Source of the DNA: Pseudomonadota bacterium
GTDB lineage: Bacteria; Myxococcota; Myxococcia; Myxococcales; Myxococcaceae
Length of the DNA stretch: 64,000 bases
Assembly (NCBI GenBank): GCA_023423535.1
Contig: JAFAFL010000019.1
Location: forward strand, 124,001 to 188,000
Reading direction: 5' to 3'
Shown here: positions 51,438 through 60,087 of the stretch, one piece after another
Layout: each line of letters starts with the position of its first letter
Numbering within the stretch: the stretch's first letter is position 1
The notes under the pieces: generated by a model
Seen by the model: the letters and a program-made list of their open reading frames with translations, nothing else
Database searches by the model: none
What the model was told of the DNA's origin: nothing
Made by a program: the position numbers and the translations under genes

Positions 51438-53246
51438 CTAGTGCTCGGCCTTCGTCTCGCCCATCGCCGCGAGGCGCACGCACGAGTTCGTGGCCAGCGC
51501 GTCGAGCACCTGGGCCCGGCGCTTCGGCTCGTCGAAGTCGCGGGTGAAGACCGGGTTGGTGCAGTCGTTCGCGGTCATCGGCCCGGAGAGGAACGGCGAG
51601 AGGTTCCCGTGCTCGTCGATGTGGGTGAAGTTGCCGCCCGCGTTGAGGTCACCGCCGTGGCAGCCCGCGCAGGTGTTCGACGAGTACTCGAAGCGCGCGT
51701 CGAAGCCACTGATCGCCGCGTTGCCGGAGAGCTTCGGCGTGAAGCAGAAGCCGGTGTGCGGGATGTCCGACGCCATGGCGCGGATGAAGAACCCGGAGGG
51801 GAACTCGATCGGATCGAACGAGCCGGTGAGCATGTTCGGCATGCTCGCGGGCGGGTTCGGCCAGATCGTCGGCAGGTTGCTGTCGATCGCGAATCCGAGG
51901 CCCGAGCGCATGAACGGGACGTTCTCGTGGTCCACGTCCGGCGTGCGCTTCACCGTCTCGGGCACCAGCAGGCCGCTCTTGTGGAGGATGAACTCGCGCA
52001 GCTGCCACGGGCGGTCGAAGATGAAGTCGTTCGTGCGCAGCTGGTTCAGCGCGCTGCCGTTGATCTTCGCCGGCGCCGCGTTGGCGGTGACGACCTCGTC
52101 GGTGAGGCCCTGCAGCAGCGCGTTGTAGGCCGGCGAGCCCACCGGGTGATTCGCCAGATCCACCCAGCGCACCGCGAGCTGCCCGATGTCGTCGCACTTC
52201 ACCGGCAGGTTGCCGTACTCGAAGATGACGAGCATCGGCAGCGGGTTGCAGTTCGCGTCCTCGAGCGCGAAGACGAACCGCAGCTCACCCGCGTTGCCCT
52301 CCGAGTAGCCGACGGACTCGTGCAGGTCCATGCGGTTGACGATCGCCACCAGCTGGAACGGCGCCAGCGCCATCTTCGGCAGCTTCGAGCCGCTACGGTT
52401 CTGCCACTCGTTGATGAACGGCTGCACGTTGCGCGGGAGCGCGGAGTTGAAGTGCAGCTCCTGGTTGTGGTTCCAGGTGTCCAGCCACTTCAGCGCCGCC
52501 GAGCGCGGATCCACGCCGGTCATCGGCTGGTTGATCATCTCGGAGAAGAGGTGGCCGAACGTCCACGCGCCCATCGGCGTGCCCTTGCCCGTGCAGCGGT
52601 TGAAGGTGCGGACCGGATCCGTCACCACGCCCGGGTGGTTGACGATGAGCGAGTGCTCCACCGAGATCGCCGCCGCCACGCCGATCGGCGTGATGTCCAC
52701 CGCGGTGCCCGGCTTGATCTGCTTCGTGTCCACGAACTTCGCCGCGTCGGTCGCGCCCACCATGCGCCCGTCGAAGGTGGTGACGGTCACGTTGCCCGTG
52801 CCGCCCAGCCGCGTGAGCTTGTCGTTCTGCCGGGTGAGCTCGGCGAAGTCGTAGGCCAGAAGTCCGGAGAACACGAGGTCGCCGGCCTTGTCGTCGGCGC
52901 CGCGGCCGTCATCGGTCATCACCACGTCCCGCTTCGGATCCGCGGGGTCCGGCTGGATGGTGAACGAGCCGTTGGCGATCACGCCGGTGGAGCTCTTCGA
53001 GACCGTCGCCAGCAGTCGCGCGTTCGCGCCGTTGATCGGGCTCGGCAGGGGCTCGACGTGCAGCGCGTCGATCTGCGGGCGCTCGAAGGGCTTGCCCGGC
53101 TTTGCCGTGGCCGCCTGCTGCTGGGTCGCGGCCTCGGCGCCGTCGGAGAGAGAAGATGAGCTGCAGGCGAATCCTGCGGCGCTCGCAAAGGCCAGCGCGG
53201 CAGAGGCGACCGCGAGCCGGCGGAGGGGAGTGGGGCGTCTCGACAA
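51438..53246 (-). CDS. Lipoprotein with a single c-type haem site
   Basis: A 602-residue predicted lipoprotein (lipobox AGFAC, C28). The start is a TTG at 53246, decided by AGGAG six nt upstream and by the signal peptide that follows; no ATG gives a signal. One CAGCH haem motif lies near residue 540. The preceding 450 residues are a soluble domain with conserved-looking stretches (HNQELHFNSALPRN, LVAIVNRMDLHESVGYSEGN, TNDFIFDRPWQLREFILH), found in related myxobacterial proteins but unnamed. Possible periplasmic electron carrier or enzyme. Confidence 0.78.
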   Translation of the reverse strand: MSRRPTPLRRLAVASAALAFASAAGFACSSSSLSDGAEAATQQQAATAKPGKPFERPQIDALHVEPLPSPINGANARLLATVSKSSTGVIANGSFTIQPDPADPKRDVVMTDDGRGADDKAGDLVFSGLLAYDFAELTRQNDKLTRLGGTGNVTVTTFDGRMVGATDAAKFVDTKQIKPGTAVDITPIGVAAAISVEHSLIVNHPGVVTDPVRTFNRCTGKGTPMGAWTFGHLFSEMINQPMTGVDPRSAALKWLDTWNHNQELHFNSALPRNVQPFINEWQNRSGSKLPKMALAPFQLVAIVNRMDLHESVGYSEGNAGELRFVFALEDANCNPLPMLVIFEYGNLPVKCDDIGQLAVRWVDLANHPVGSPAYNALLQGLTDEVVTANAAPAKINGSALNQLRTNDFIFDRPWQLREFILHKSGLLVPETVKRTPDVDHENVPFMRSGLGFAIDSNLPTIWPNPPASMPNMLTGSFDPIEFPSGFFIRAMASDIPHTGFCFTPKLSGNAAISGFDARFEYSSNTCAGCHGGDLNAGGNFTHIDEHGNLSPFLSGPMTANDCTNPVFTRDFDEPKRRAQVLDALATNSCVRLAAMGETKAEH

Positions 53247-53571
53247 GGGGAGCTCCTGGGTTGGGGTGAAAGCCGGCCGCCGCGCCGTGCCGTTCGATGA
53301 GCAGGCGGGCGACCGGGCGATCACTCTGCTGAAGGCCGCCTGCTCGCCTCAACTGTGACGAACACGAAAGCGGCAGGCGTTGCCCACGTGGAAGCGTCGG
53401 AAGAACCGGAACGCGGTCTGGGCTCTCGGGTGTTCAAGGTTTGGCCCGCCAGTGAACACGGGCGGTTGCGCCGCAGGACGATTTACGTCCCTCGGCTCGC
53501 GTGGGGTTGTCCTTCGGTACAGGTCTTTTGTCCGCTATCGGACGCTGACCGGCGCGGCACGTCAGATCGGG
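53247..53571. other. Intergenic region of 325 bp
   Basis: No credible gene is visible between the lipoprotein stop at 53572 and the TTG start at 53246 (both on the minus strand). The region should hold the promoter of the downstream gene. It includes an inverted repeat at 53430-53459 and a short hairpin GTCCG-CTAT-CGGAC at 53530-53543 without a T-run. Confidence 0.6.
53430..53459. promoter_or_regulatory. Inverted repeat GTGTTCA/TGAACAC
   Basis: Perfect 7-bp arms (53430-53436 and 53453-53459) with a 16-nt spacer lie upstream of the single-haem lipoprotein gene. Possible operator for that gene; only the symmetry is seen. Confidence 0.3.
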
Positions 53572-54525
53572 CTACCCGCCAGCATCAGCGCCGGACCCCG
53601 CGTCGGGGACCTCCTCCGGCAGGGTGGCGGGCTCGGGCGTGAAGGGCGGCGGGTCGAAGTCGCCGGTGCGAACGGCCTCGAAGCCGGTCTCCAGAGTGAG
53701 GGTGGCGCCGGCCACGACGGGCCCGAACGCGCAGGCGCCGAACCAGCCGAGCGCGACCTTTCCGTCCCGGATCCCGTCCACCCGCGCGCCGTCCGGATAG
53801 ACGAGCCGCTTCCACCTCTTCTCGGTGCAGGTGGTCTCGGTCGGCATGGAGGTTCCCGCGTCGGGATCGGCAGTGCCGGCGTCCGGATCGCCGTGGCCCG
53901 CATCGGGCGTCCCCGCGTCCGGATCACACGGCTTGCCGGATGGGGCCTGCCACGCGGTGACGTCCTCCAGCCGTTCTCCCGCGCGGCTGAAGCGCCCGCC
54001 CGCGAGCGAGATCGCCAGCGCGCCGCAGTTCTCGTTGCCGCCGGACTCCCCGCCGAGGCCGATGAGGAACTGTCCCTTCTGCGCGTGGTCCACGAGGCCG
54101 CCGCGGACCTCGGCGCGACGGCCGGCCGGCAGCGTGTGCTCGGTGTCGTCGATGACGTTGATGACGTGCAGGTCCTGCTTCCGCGTCACGTCCTGCTGAT
54201 CGATGGCCACCTTCGTCCAGAACGCCTCGCTCGGGCAGTGCACGTCGGGCCGATCGCAGAACGCCTTCAGGTCGAGCCGGAGCGGCTGGCCCTCCCAGGT
54301 TCCAAAGTCCACCACTTCTCCGTAGCCCTGCGCGGTGGCCTCGCGCACCGCGCCGCCGACGTTGAGGGTCAGCTTCAGCCGGTCGTCCCACGTCAGCGCG
54401 TAGTTGCCGCGCACGTCCCAGTCGGAGACGCGCCCGCCGCCGTCGCCCCCACCACCGCAGGCGTAGAGGACGAGGCCGGAGACGAAGAGGGACGTTGCAG
54501 CGACGACCGGTGACGGAGCTCGCAT
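53572..54525 (-). CDS. Lipoprotein with Asp-Ala-Gly repeat linker
   Basis: A 317-residue predicted lipoprotein (SGLVLYAC, C23, then GGGG). Two folded-looking parts (about 30-190 and 230-300) flank a linker of repeated PDAG units (CDPDAGTPDAGHGDPDAG). The N-terminal part has WDVRGNYALTWDDRLKLTLN, beta-barrel-like and similar to small lipocalin-like folds. Function unknown. Ends in a second short PDAG stretch. Confidence 0.75.
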   Translation of the reverse strand: MRAPSPVVAATSLFVSGLVLYACGGGGDGGGRVSDWDVRGNYALTWDDRLKLTLNVGGAVREATAQGYGEVVDFGTWEGQPLRLDLKAFCDRPDVHCPSEAFWTKVAIDQQDVTRKQDLHVINVIDDTEHTLPAGRRAEVRGGLVDHAQKGQFLIGLGGESGGNENCGALAISLAGGRFSRAGERLEDVTAWQAPSGKPCDPDAGTPDAGHGDPDAGTADPDAGTSMPTETTCTEKRWKRLVYPDGARVDGIRDGKVALGWFGACAFGPVVAGATLTLETGFEAVRTGDFDPPPFTPEPATLPEEVPDAGSGADAGG

Positions 54526-54646
54526 GCGCGCCAGCCTACTTCACGTTCCGCAGGCCAACCGAGCAGGCGTGCCGCCAGTGACCCGCGGGGCAGTGCGCGC
54601 TGCTGAACATTTTCCGACCAGCAGTGCTGAAATTCTGTAGAGACAC

Positions 54647-54692
54647 GCGACTCCGGTCGCCACAGGCCGACAAACGGTCGACGCATTTTTTT
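54647..54692 (+). promoter_or_regulatory. Leader with hairpin and T-run before 54723
   Basis: GCGAC-TCCG-GTCGC (54647-54660) is followed by a second weak stem and seven Ts (54686-54692), 30 nt upstream of the start codon at 54723. No plus-strand gene ends here, so it could be a leader attenuator or simply an unusual 5' region. Confidence 0.22.
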
Positions 54693-54722
54693 CGCCGCCG
54701 GATTCCAACCCCTGGAGTTGCC

Positions 54723-56216
54723 ATGTCCCCGCCCCGCCTCGCGGGCCTCGTCACCGCTGCCCTCCTTGTCCTCGCAGCGGCGCCCGACGCCTCCGCCTCG
54801 AACCTCTGGAAGCACCCGAACACCCACGCCTACCACGTGAGCCCGGAGCAGTTCTGGTCCGGCCGGTCCGGCAACTCGATGCTCTCCGCGCGCGCGCTGA
54901 TGAACTCGGCCGGCTCGGTGACGCTGGAGGTGACCGCGGGCGAGTTCGAGTCCTCCACCCCGTCCCCCGGCAAGCTCAGCTTCGTCACCGTCGTCTCGCT
55001 CGGCGGCCACGGCGGCACGAACATCCTCAAGACCTACCTGCTGCCCAGCGGCCCCGGGTCCTGGAGCAAGACCTACACGGGCCTCAAGCGGGGGCAGCCG
55101 TTCATCGTGCTCGCGGGCGTGCGCGGCATGGAGGGGCCGTGGGTGACCCGCCTGGTGACGGTGGGCGGCCGGGTGAAGCTCGCGCCGGATCTCGGCGTGA
55201 CGCAGATCAACGCGCCCGCGAACGCGCCGGTGGGCATGCCGGTGATGCTGCTCGCGTCGATCGAGGAGCTGAACACCGACGTGGGCGCGCGGACCGACTG
55301 CGTCCTCTCCGTCGATGGCCAGGCGGTGGACGAGGCCCGCGGCATCTGGGTGGACTCGGGCGGTCTCGTGACCTGCGCGTTCAGCTACGCGTTCCCCACC
55401 GTGGGGAGGAAGAACCTCCGCGTCTCGCTCGTGAACACGCGCCCGCTCGACTTCGACGTGGGGAACGACGCGGCCGAGGGCACGATCGACATCATCTCGC
55501 CGGTGACGGGCATGAGCTTCAACGCCTGGCTGGAGGACCGCGTGTTCGACTACGGCGGCTTCTCGCGCGGCTACTACCGGCAGCCGAACGGGAGCTACCT
55601 CTCCTCGCCGGACTGGGAGAGCACCTGGGGCGGCAGCGGCTGGACGCAGGTCGCGCGCATCAACGCGTGGGTGGCGGAGCACGTCCCCTTCAACGGCACC
55701 ACGCTGCGCGTGCGCCAGGAGACCGGCGGTGAGGTCGTGCACGAGGCGGAGTACGTCAACATCACCCCGACCTTCACGAACACCGACGTCAACGGCAACG
55801 TGAACGAGTGCGCCGGCCGCTGGGACACCGCGCGCTCCATGCACCTCTACTACTGCACCACCGGCGGCGCGCAGCCGCGCACCCAGATCGAGTACTTCCG
55901 CGAGGCGGGCCAGGCCATCTACTGGTCGCGGCTGCACGGCCAGTCGTGGCAGGGCTGGCACCAGAACTACGAGTGGTCGATGAACACCGGCACCGCGGTG
56001 CTCCTCGGCTCCGACTACCGGATGCGCGTGGAGCTCGAGCGCGGCGAGGACTCGTGGGTCGCGAACACCACCCTCGCGCTCACCGCCGTCACCCGCCGCC
56101 ACGCGCTGCCCTTCCGCTGCTGGGAGGAGCCGGTCCCCGGCGGCAACACCGGCCGCGTCTGCACCGAGGAGTACGACAACCTCGACGGCTGGCAGGGACA
56201 GAGCACGAACCCGTAG
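54723..56216 (+). CDS. Secreted beta-rich protein of unknown function
   Basis: A 497-residue exported protein: signal peptide (RLAGLVTAALLVLAAAPDASA), then beta-strand-rich sequence with frequent Trp/Tyr (FSRGYYRQPNGSYLSSPDWE, QSWQGWHQNYEWSMN) and six Cys, some likely paired. The first 180 residues after the signal look like an Ig-like domain (VTLEVTAGEF, LVTVGGRVKLAPDLGV). There are no known catalytic motifs. The start at 54723 follows TGGAG and opens the signal; the frame is open upstream through a leader with a T-run. A terminator hairpin follows the stop. Confidence 0.75.
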   Translation: MSPPRLAGLVTAALLVLAAAPDASASNLWKHPNTHAYHVSPEQFWSGRSGNSMLSARALMNSAGSVTLEVTAGEFESSTPSPGKLSFVTVVSLGGHGGTNILKTYLLPSGPGSWSKTYTGLKRGQPFIVLAGVRGMEGPWVTRLVTVGGRVKLAPDLGVTQINAPANAPVGMPVMLLASIEELNTDVGARTDCVLSVDGQAVDEARGIWVDSGGLVTCAFSYAFPTVGRKNLRVSLVNTRPLDFDVGNDAAEGTIDIISPVTGMSFNAWLEDRVFDYGGFSRGYYRQPNGSYLSSPDWESTWGGSGWTQVARINAWVAEHVPFNGTTLRVRQETGGEVVHEAEYVNITPTFTNTDVNGNVNECAGRWDTARSMHLYYCTTGGAQPRTQIEYFREAGQAIYWSRLHGQSWQGWHQNYEWSMNTGTAVLLGSDYRMRVELERGEDSWVANTTLALTAVTRRHALPFRCWEEPVPGGNTGRVCTEEYDNLDGWQGQSTNP

Positions 56217-56248
56217 CCGCAGGGCCTGGGGGACTCCGTTGAACGCGC

Positions 56249-56281
56249 GGGCGCGGCAACCCTCCCGAGGGGGCCGCGCCC
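56249..56281. terminator. Bidirectional hairpin between convergent genes
   Basis: Perfect 9-bp stem GGGCGCGGC (56249-56257) / GCCGCGCCC (56273-56281) between the convergent genes ending at 56216 and 56314. It is followed by TTCGTGTTGG, a weak T-rich tail on the plus strand. Confidence 0.5.
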
Positions 56282-56313
56282 TTCGTGTTGGAATCGTCGC
56301 GGGACGGCGCGGG

Positions 56314-56658
56314 CTAGTCGATCGGGTTGAGGTACTCGACGCGCTGGACCCGGCCGTTGGCGATCCGGAACTGCAGCGACTCGATGCCGAGGACGTCCTT
56401 CTCCTCCCACTTGATCACCGCGTCCGGGTTCGCCCTGCGCAGCGACTCGCCGAAGGCTTCAGCCTCCGACTGAGGCCGGCCCGCCCACTTCGCGTTGACC
56501 GCCTGGAGCGACAGCTTCGCCGCCTCCTCCAGGTGCCGCTGGCCGTCGCGCGCGTACGAGAGCGACACGGAGGTGTCCACCAGCGCGAAGGCGAGAAACA
56601 GGTTCCCGGCCACCGAGAGCAGCAACAACCCACCGAGGATGATCGCGAGCGTCTTCAC
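56314..56658 (-). CDS. Small membrane-anchored protein
   Basis: A 114-residue protein with one N-terminal hydrophobic segment (LAIILGGLLLLSVAGNLFLAF) and a helical then beta tail (DGQRHLEEAAKLSLQAVNAK, LGIESLQFRIANGRVQRVEY). Probably a single-pass inner-membrane protein with its soluble part outside. It is 16 nt downstream of the P450 gene and may share its transcript. Family not recognised. Confidence 0.7.
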   Translation of the reverse strand: MKTLAIILGGLLLLSVAGNLFLAFALVDTSVSLSYARDGQRHLEEAAKLSLQAVNAKWAGRPQSEAEAFGESLRRANPDAVIKWEEKDVLGIESLQFRIANGRVQRVEYLNPID

Positions 56659-56674
56659 GTGTCTCCCGTGTGGC

Positions 56675-58066
56675 TCAGCCGCGGGCTTCGACGATCATCG
56701 GCAGGCCGTTGCGCGAGCCGAGCGTTCCGAAGAACTCCAGCTGCGGCACGTGCCCGGGCTTCATGCGGACCCGGAAGCGGCGCGCGATCATCGCGGTCAT
56801 CACGTGCGTCTCCAGCAGCGAGAAGTGGTTCCCGAGGCACACGCGCGGCCCGGTGGCGAACGGGTGGAACGCGCCCTGCGGACGCGCGGCCTCGCGCTCG
56901 GGGAGCCAGCGATCCGGATCGAAGCGCTCGGGCTCATCCCAGAAGTCCGGGTGCCGGTGCGACGCGTACGCGAAAAGCAGCGCGGGGGTGCCGCCCGGAA
57001 GAGGCACGCCGTCGAGCTCGTCGTCCGCCGTGGCGTCGCGCGCGTAGAGCGGGGCGGCGGGATAGAGACGAAGCACCTCCTTCACCACTCGCAGCGTGTA
57101 GGGCAGTCGCTTGAGGGCCTCGAGTGTCGGCGGGCCGTCTCCGAGCACCTCGTCGAGCTCCGCGTGCAGGCGCGCCTCCACCTCCGGGTTCTGCGAGAGC
57201 GCGTACCAGAGGAAGGAGAGCGTGCGCGCCGTCGTCTCGTGGCCCGCGGCGAACATGGTCAGCCCGTTGTCGATGAGCAGGCCCTCCGCCATCGTCGAGC
57301 CGGTCTCCTCGTCGGGCGTCGCCATGAGGTCGGTGAGCAGATCCGCCGGCCACTGCTCGCGAGGGAGCGCGCGGCGCTGCTGGACGAGTCCGCGGATGTA
57401 TTCGGTGACTTCTGCGTAGTCGCGGCGGAAGCGCAGGTTCGCGGGCGTGGGCATCCAGCGCGGGGCCTGCATCGGCTGCATCTGCGACTTCGCGATGTGC
57501 GAGACGAGCCGCTCGATCGCGCCCTTGATTCGCTCCAGCGTGGGGCCGGTCTCGGTGCTGAAGACGGAGTGGAGAATCACCGCCGCGGTGACCTCCATCA
57601 TCTCCTCGAGCATCTCCACCGGACGGCCCGTGCCCGCGTGCTCCGCCCGCCAGCGCTGCATGAGCCGCTCGGTGTCGGCCGTGAAGATCGGGTAGTACTT
57701 CTCGATCCCGCGCGGCGTGAAGAACGGCGCCATGAGCTTGCGCTGCCGCCGCCAGTCGGTGCCCGTCGCGGTGACGATGCCGTTGCCCAGCACCGTCTCG
57801 CGCAGCACGTCGTAGCTGGTGCCCTTGTCCCAGCGATCCCTGCGCGTGACGTTGATGTGCTGGACGTGCTCGGGATGCGCGACGAGCAGCAGCGTCCTGC
57901 CGCCCATCTTCAACCGCACGAGGTCGCCGTGCTCTCGCCACACCCCGTGGAGGAAGCCGAGGAAGCCCTCGCGGCGGACGGTCCGCAGCACCTCGATCAG
58001 AGACGGCGAGTATTCGGCGATGACGCCGGTGGCCTGACGCACTGCCGCGTTCGTGGACCTGCTCAT
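56675..58066 (-). CDS. Cytochrome P450
   Basis: A 463-residue soluble haem monooxygenase. Key motifs are all present: I-helix AGHETTARTL, K-helix ExxR in KEVLRLYP, the PERF-like FDPDRWLPE, and the haem loop FATGPRVCLG with the axial Cys. The length and N-terminus without a membrane anchor fit bacterial class-I P450s needing ferredoxin partners, none of which are adjacent. It lies between the PBP gene and a small membrane gene on the same strand. Substrate unknown. Confidence 0.95.
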   Translation of the reverse strand: MSRSTNAAVRQATGVIAEYSPSLIEVLRTVRREGFLGFLHGVWREHGDLVRLKMGGRTLLLVAHPEHVQHINVTRRDRWDKGTSYDVLRETVLGNGIVTATGTDWRRQRKLMAPFFTPRGIEKYYPIFTADTERLMQRWRAEHAGTGRPVEMLEEMMEVTAAVILHSVFSTETGPTLERIKGAIERLVSHIAKSQMQPMQAPRWMPTPANLRFRRDYAEVTEYIRGLVQQRRALPREQWPADLLTDLMATPDEETGSTMAEGLLIDNGLTMFAAGHETTARTLSFLWYALSQNPEVEARLHAELDEVLGDGPPTLEALKRLPYTLRVVKEVLRLYPAAPLYARDATADDELDGVPLPGGTPALLFAYASHRHPDFWDEPERFDPDRWLPEREAARPQGAFHPFATGPRVCLGNHFSLLETHVMTAMIARRFRVRMKPGHVPQLEFFGTLGSRNGLPMIVEARG

Positions 58067-58115
58067 GGGCCCGCAGCGTAGCCCTCCCGTCAGCCGCCGG
58101 CACGCGGCGTCAGCG

Positions 58116-59996
58116 TCATCGCTTCGAAGTCAGCTCCGAAGCGAACCGCGCGGCGATGGGCGCTGCCACCTTGCCCCCGGTGCCGCCGCCCTCGACGAGG
58201 ATCGCGAAGGCGACGTCGCCGTGGAGGCCGATGAACCAGGCGTGGGTGCCGAACGGGGCCTCGGTGCCGAACTCCGCGCTGCCGGTCTTTCCAATGAGCC
58301 CGGGCACGCCGGCCGCTGCCTTGCCGGTGCCCTCCTTCACCACCGCCTCGAGGAGAATCCGCAGTGATCGCGTGGCGTTCGAAGGGAGCGGCTCCGCGCG
58401 CACGGAGGCGCCATCCGCGAGCAGCGTCGGCGAACGCCATCGCCCAGCACCGACGGCAGCGGCAACGGACGCCATGTGCAGCGGCGTGGCGAGCACGCGT
58501 CCCTGTCCGATCGACGCGGCTGCGCGCTCCGCCGCATCGATCGGCGGCGGGAAGGTGGCGCCGGGAGAGGGGAGGCCCGGGTCGTACGGGACGTCGAAGC
58601 CGAAGCGCCTCGCCGCGCTCTCCATGGCGTCCGGCGGAAGCTCGTTCCCCAGCAGGACGAACGCGGTGTTGCACGACTCGGCAAAGGCGCGTCGCAGCGT
58701 CGTCCTGCCGAGCGCGGCTCCTTCGAAGTTGCGGAAGCGGAAGCCGCCGGCCGCTGCCTGCGCGGGACACATCACCGGGCTCTCCGGCGTGAGGCCTCGC
58801 TCGAGCTGCGCTTCGACGCTGACGACCTTGAACGTGGAGCCGGGCGGATAGCGGCCCTGCAGCGCGCGGTTCAGCGGCACGTTGAGGGGCCTGCTCACGA
58901 CCGCGAGCACTTCGCCCGTCCCGACTTCCACCGCCACCAGCGCTGAAGGTCCGGTCACGTCTGCCAGCGCGGCTTCGGCGGCGCTCTGCACCTCGCGGCG
59001 CAGGGTCGTCTGCACCGCTTCACCGGCCTGGCCTTCGAACCGATGGAGGAGCACCGACTCGCCCGAGGCACGACGGAGCCGCACCTCGCCGGAAGGGAGT
59101 CCCGCCAGCGTTCGCTCCTGCGAGCGCTCGAGGCCACTGAGTCCGACCACGTCTCCCACCTGGTACGGCTCTCCGAGCTCCTTCAGCCGCTCCGCGGTGA
59201 TCTCGCCCACCCGGCCGAGGGTGTGCGCTGCGAAGCCTTCGCTCGGCGTGAGGCGCGCCCGGTTGCGCCGGAAGAAGACCCCCGGCACTGGAGCGAGAGA
59301 GGGCCGAACCCGTTCGTAACGCTCGGGCCGCACGTCGATCAGCGGGAGGAACTCCCCGGGCCTGGAGGCGCCGGTCTGAAGCGCTCGCGTGATGCGGCCG
59401 CGTTCGAGCCCGGTGTGGGTTTCGATCGCGCTGACCACCTCTTCCACCTGCCTCACGCGCCCGGGGATGACGCCGATGGTGACGACGTCGCCCTCGACCG
59501 TCAGCGGATCACCGCGCCCATCGAGCAGCGCGGCGCGTGGGCCGAAGCTGCGCGTGCGATCGAAGCGATCACCCGCGCGGGCCTCCGGATGCAGCACCGC
59601 GAGCGACCACCGACAGAGCCAACGTCCACCCACGCGAACGACCGGGACCGACGACTCGAAGGACCACTCGCCGAGCCCTCTGAGCGTGTGCACGCCGCGG
59701 AAGGTGACCCGCGCTGAGTCCTCGGCCACCTCCTCCACGCGCGTGAGCTCGAAGCGCGAGGCGACGACTCCGAGCCGCTCCCGCCACTGCCTCTGCTGCG
59801 CTTCGAAGTCGGAGTTCCGATCGTCGAGGAGCGCTCGCTGTGCCGGCGCGTCTCCCTCCGCCCAAGCGCGCAGGAAGAGCTCCACGGTGCGCTCCGCTTC
59901 ACTCTGTGGTCGCAGCGCACGCAGCGCGGGCGTGCAGGAGGCGGTGAGCAGAAGGACGGAGCAGAGAGGGGCGAGCGCGCGCAACGAACCGGACAC
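58116..59996 (-). CDS. PBP2a-like penicillin-binding transpeptidase lipoprotein
   Basis: A 626-residue peptidoglycan transpeptidase attached as a lipoprotein (signal ending LTASC, C21). An NTF2-like MecA_N domain (about 30-140) is followed by a dimerisation region (about 150-330) and a transpeptidase domain with S387-T-F-K390, S441-C-N443 and K570-T-G572. This domain order matches MecA/PBP2a and related low-affinity PBPs. The start is GTG 59996, without a clear ribosome site. It would cross-link the wall and may tolerate beta-lactams (inference). P450 follows 49 nt downstream. Confidence 0.9.
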   Translation of the reverse strand: MSGSLRALAPLCSVLLLTASCTPALRALRPQSEAERTVELFLRAWAEGDAPAQRALLDDRNSDFEAQQRQWRERLGVVASRFELTRVEEVAEDSARVTFRGVHTLRGLGEWSFESSVPVVRVGGRWLCRWSLAVLHPEARAGDRFDRTRSFGPRAALLDGRGDPLTVEGDVVTIGVIPGRVRQVEEVVSAIETHTGLERGRITRALQTGASRPGEFLPLIDVRPERYERVRPSLAPVPGVFFRRNRARLTPSEGFAAHTLGRVGEITAERLKELGEPYQVGDVVGLSGLERSQERTLAGLPSGEVRLRRASGESVLLHRFEGQAGEAVQTTLRREVQSAAEAALADVTGPSALVAVEVGTGEVLAVVSRPLNVPLNRALQGRYPPGSTFKVVSVEAQLERGLTPESPVMCPAQAAAGGFRFRNFEGAALGRTTLRRAFAESCNTAFVLLGNELPPDAMESAARRFGFDVPYDPGLPSPGATFPPPIDAAERAAASIGQGRVLATPLHMASVAAAVGAGRWRSPTLLADGASVRAEPLPSNATRSLRILLEAVVKEGTGKAAAGVPGLIGKTGSAEFGTEAPFGTHAWFIGLHGDVAFAILVEGGGTGGKVAAPIAARFASELTSKR

Positions 59997-60073
59997 GCGC
60001 GGGAGTGTGGCGCGGCCTGAGGCACCCGCAAGAGACTCCTCAGCAAAACGTGCGCACCCGCGCCGGCCGCTCT

Positions 60074-60087
60074 ATGAAGGGCGCGTG
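60074..60087 (+). other. Mini-frame overlapping the nadK start
   Basis: ATG at 60074 opens a five-codon frame (Met-Lys-Gly-Ala-stop) whose TGA overlaps the GTG start of nadK at 60085. It also places AAGGG at a suitable distance from that GTG. It could couple nadK translation to a short leader, or be chance. Confidence 0.3.

Noticed and set aside
51441..53159. 572-codon plus-strand frame over the single-haem lipoprotein
   Set aside because: Biased Arg/Val/His composition; the minus strand has a lipobox, a ribosome site and a CXXCH motif.
56495..58081. 528-codon plus-strand frame over the P450
   Set aside because: The minus-strand P450 has all family motifs; the plus frame has none.
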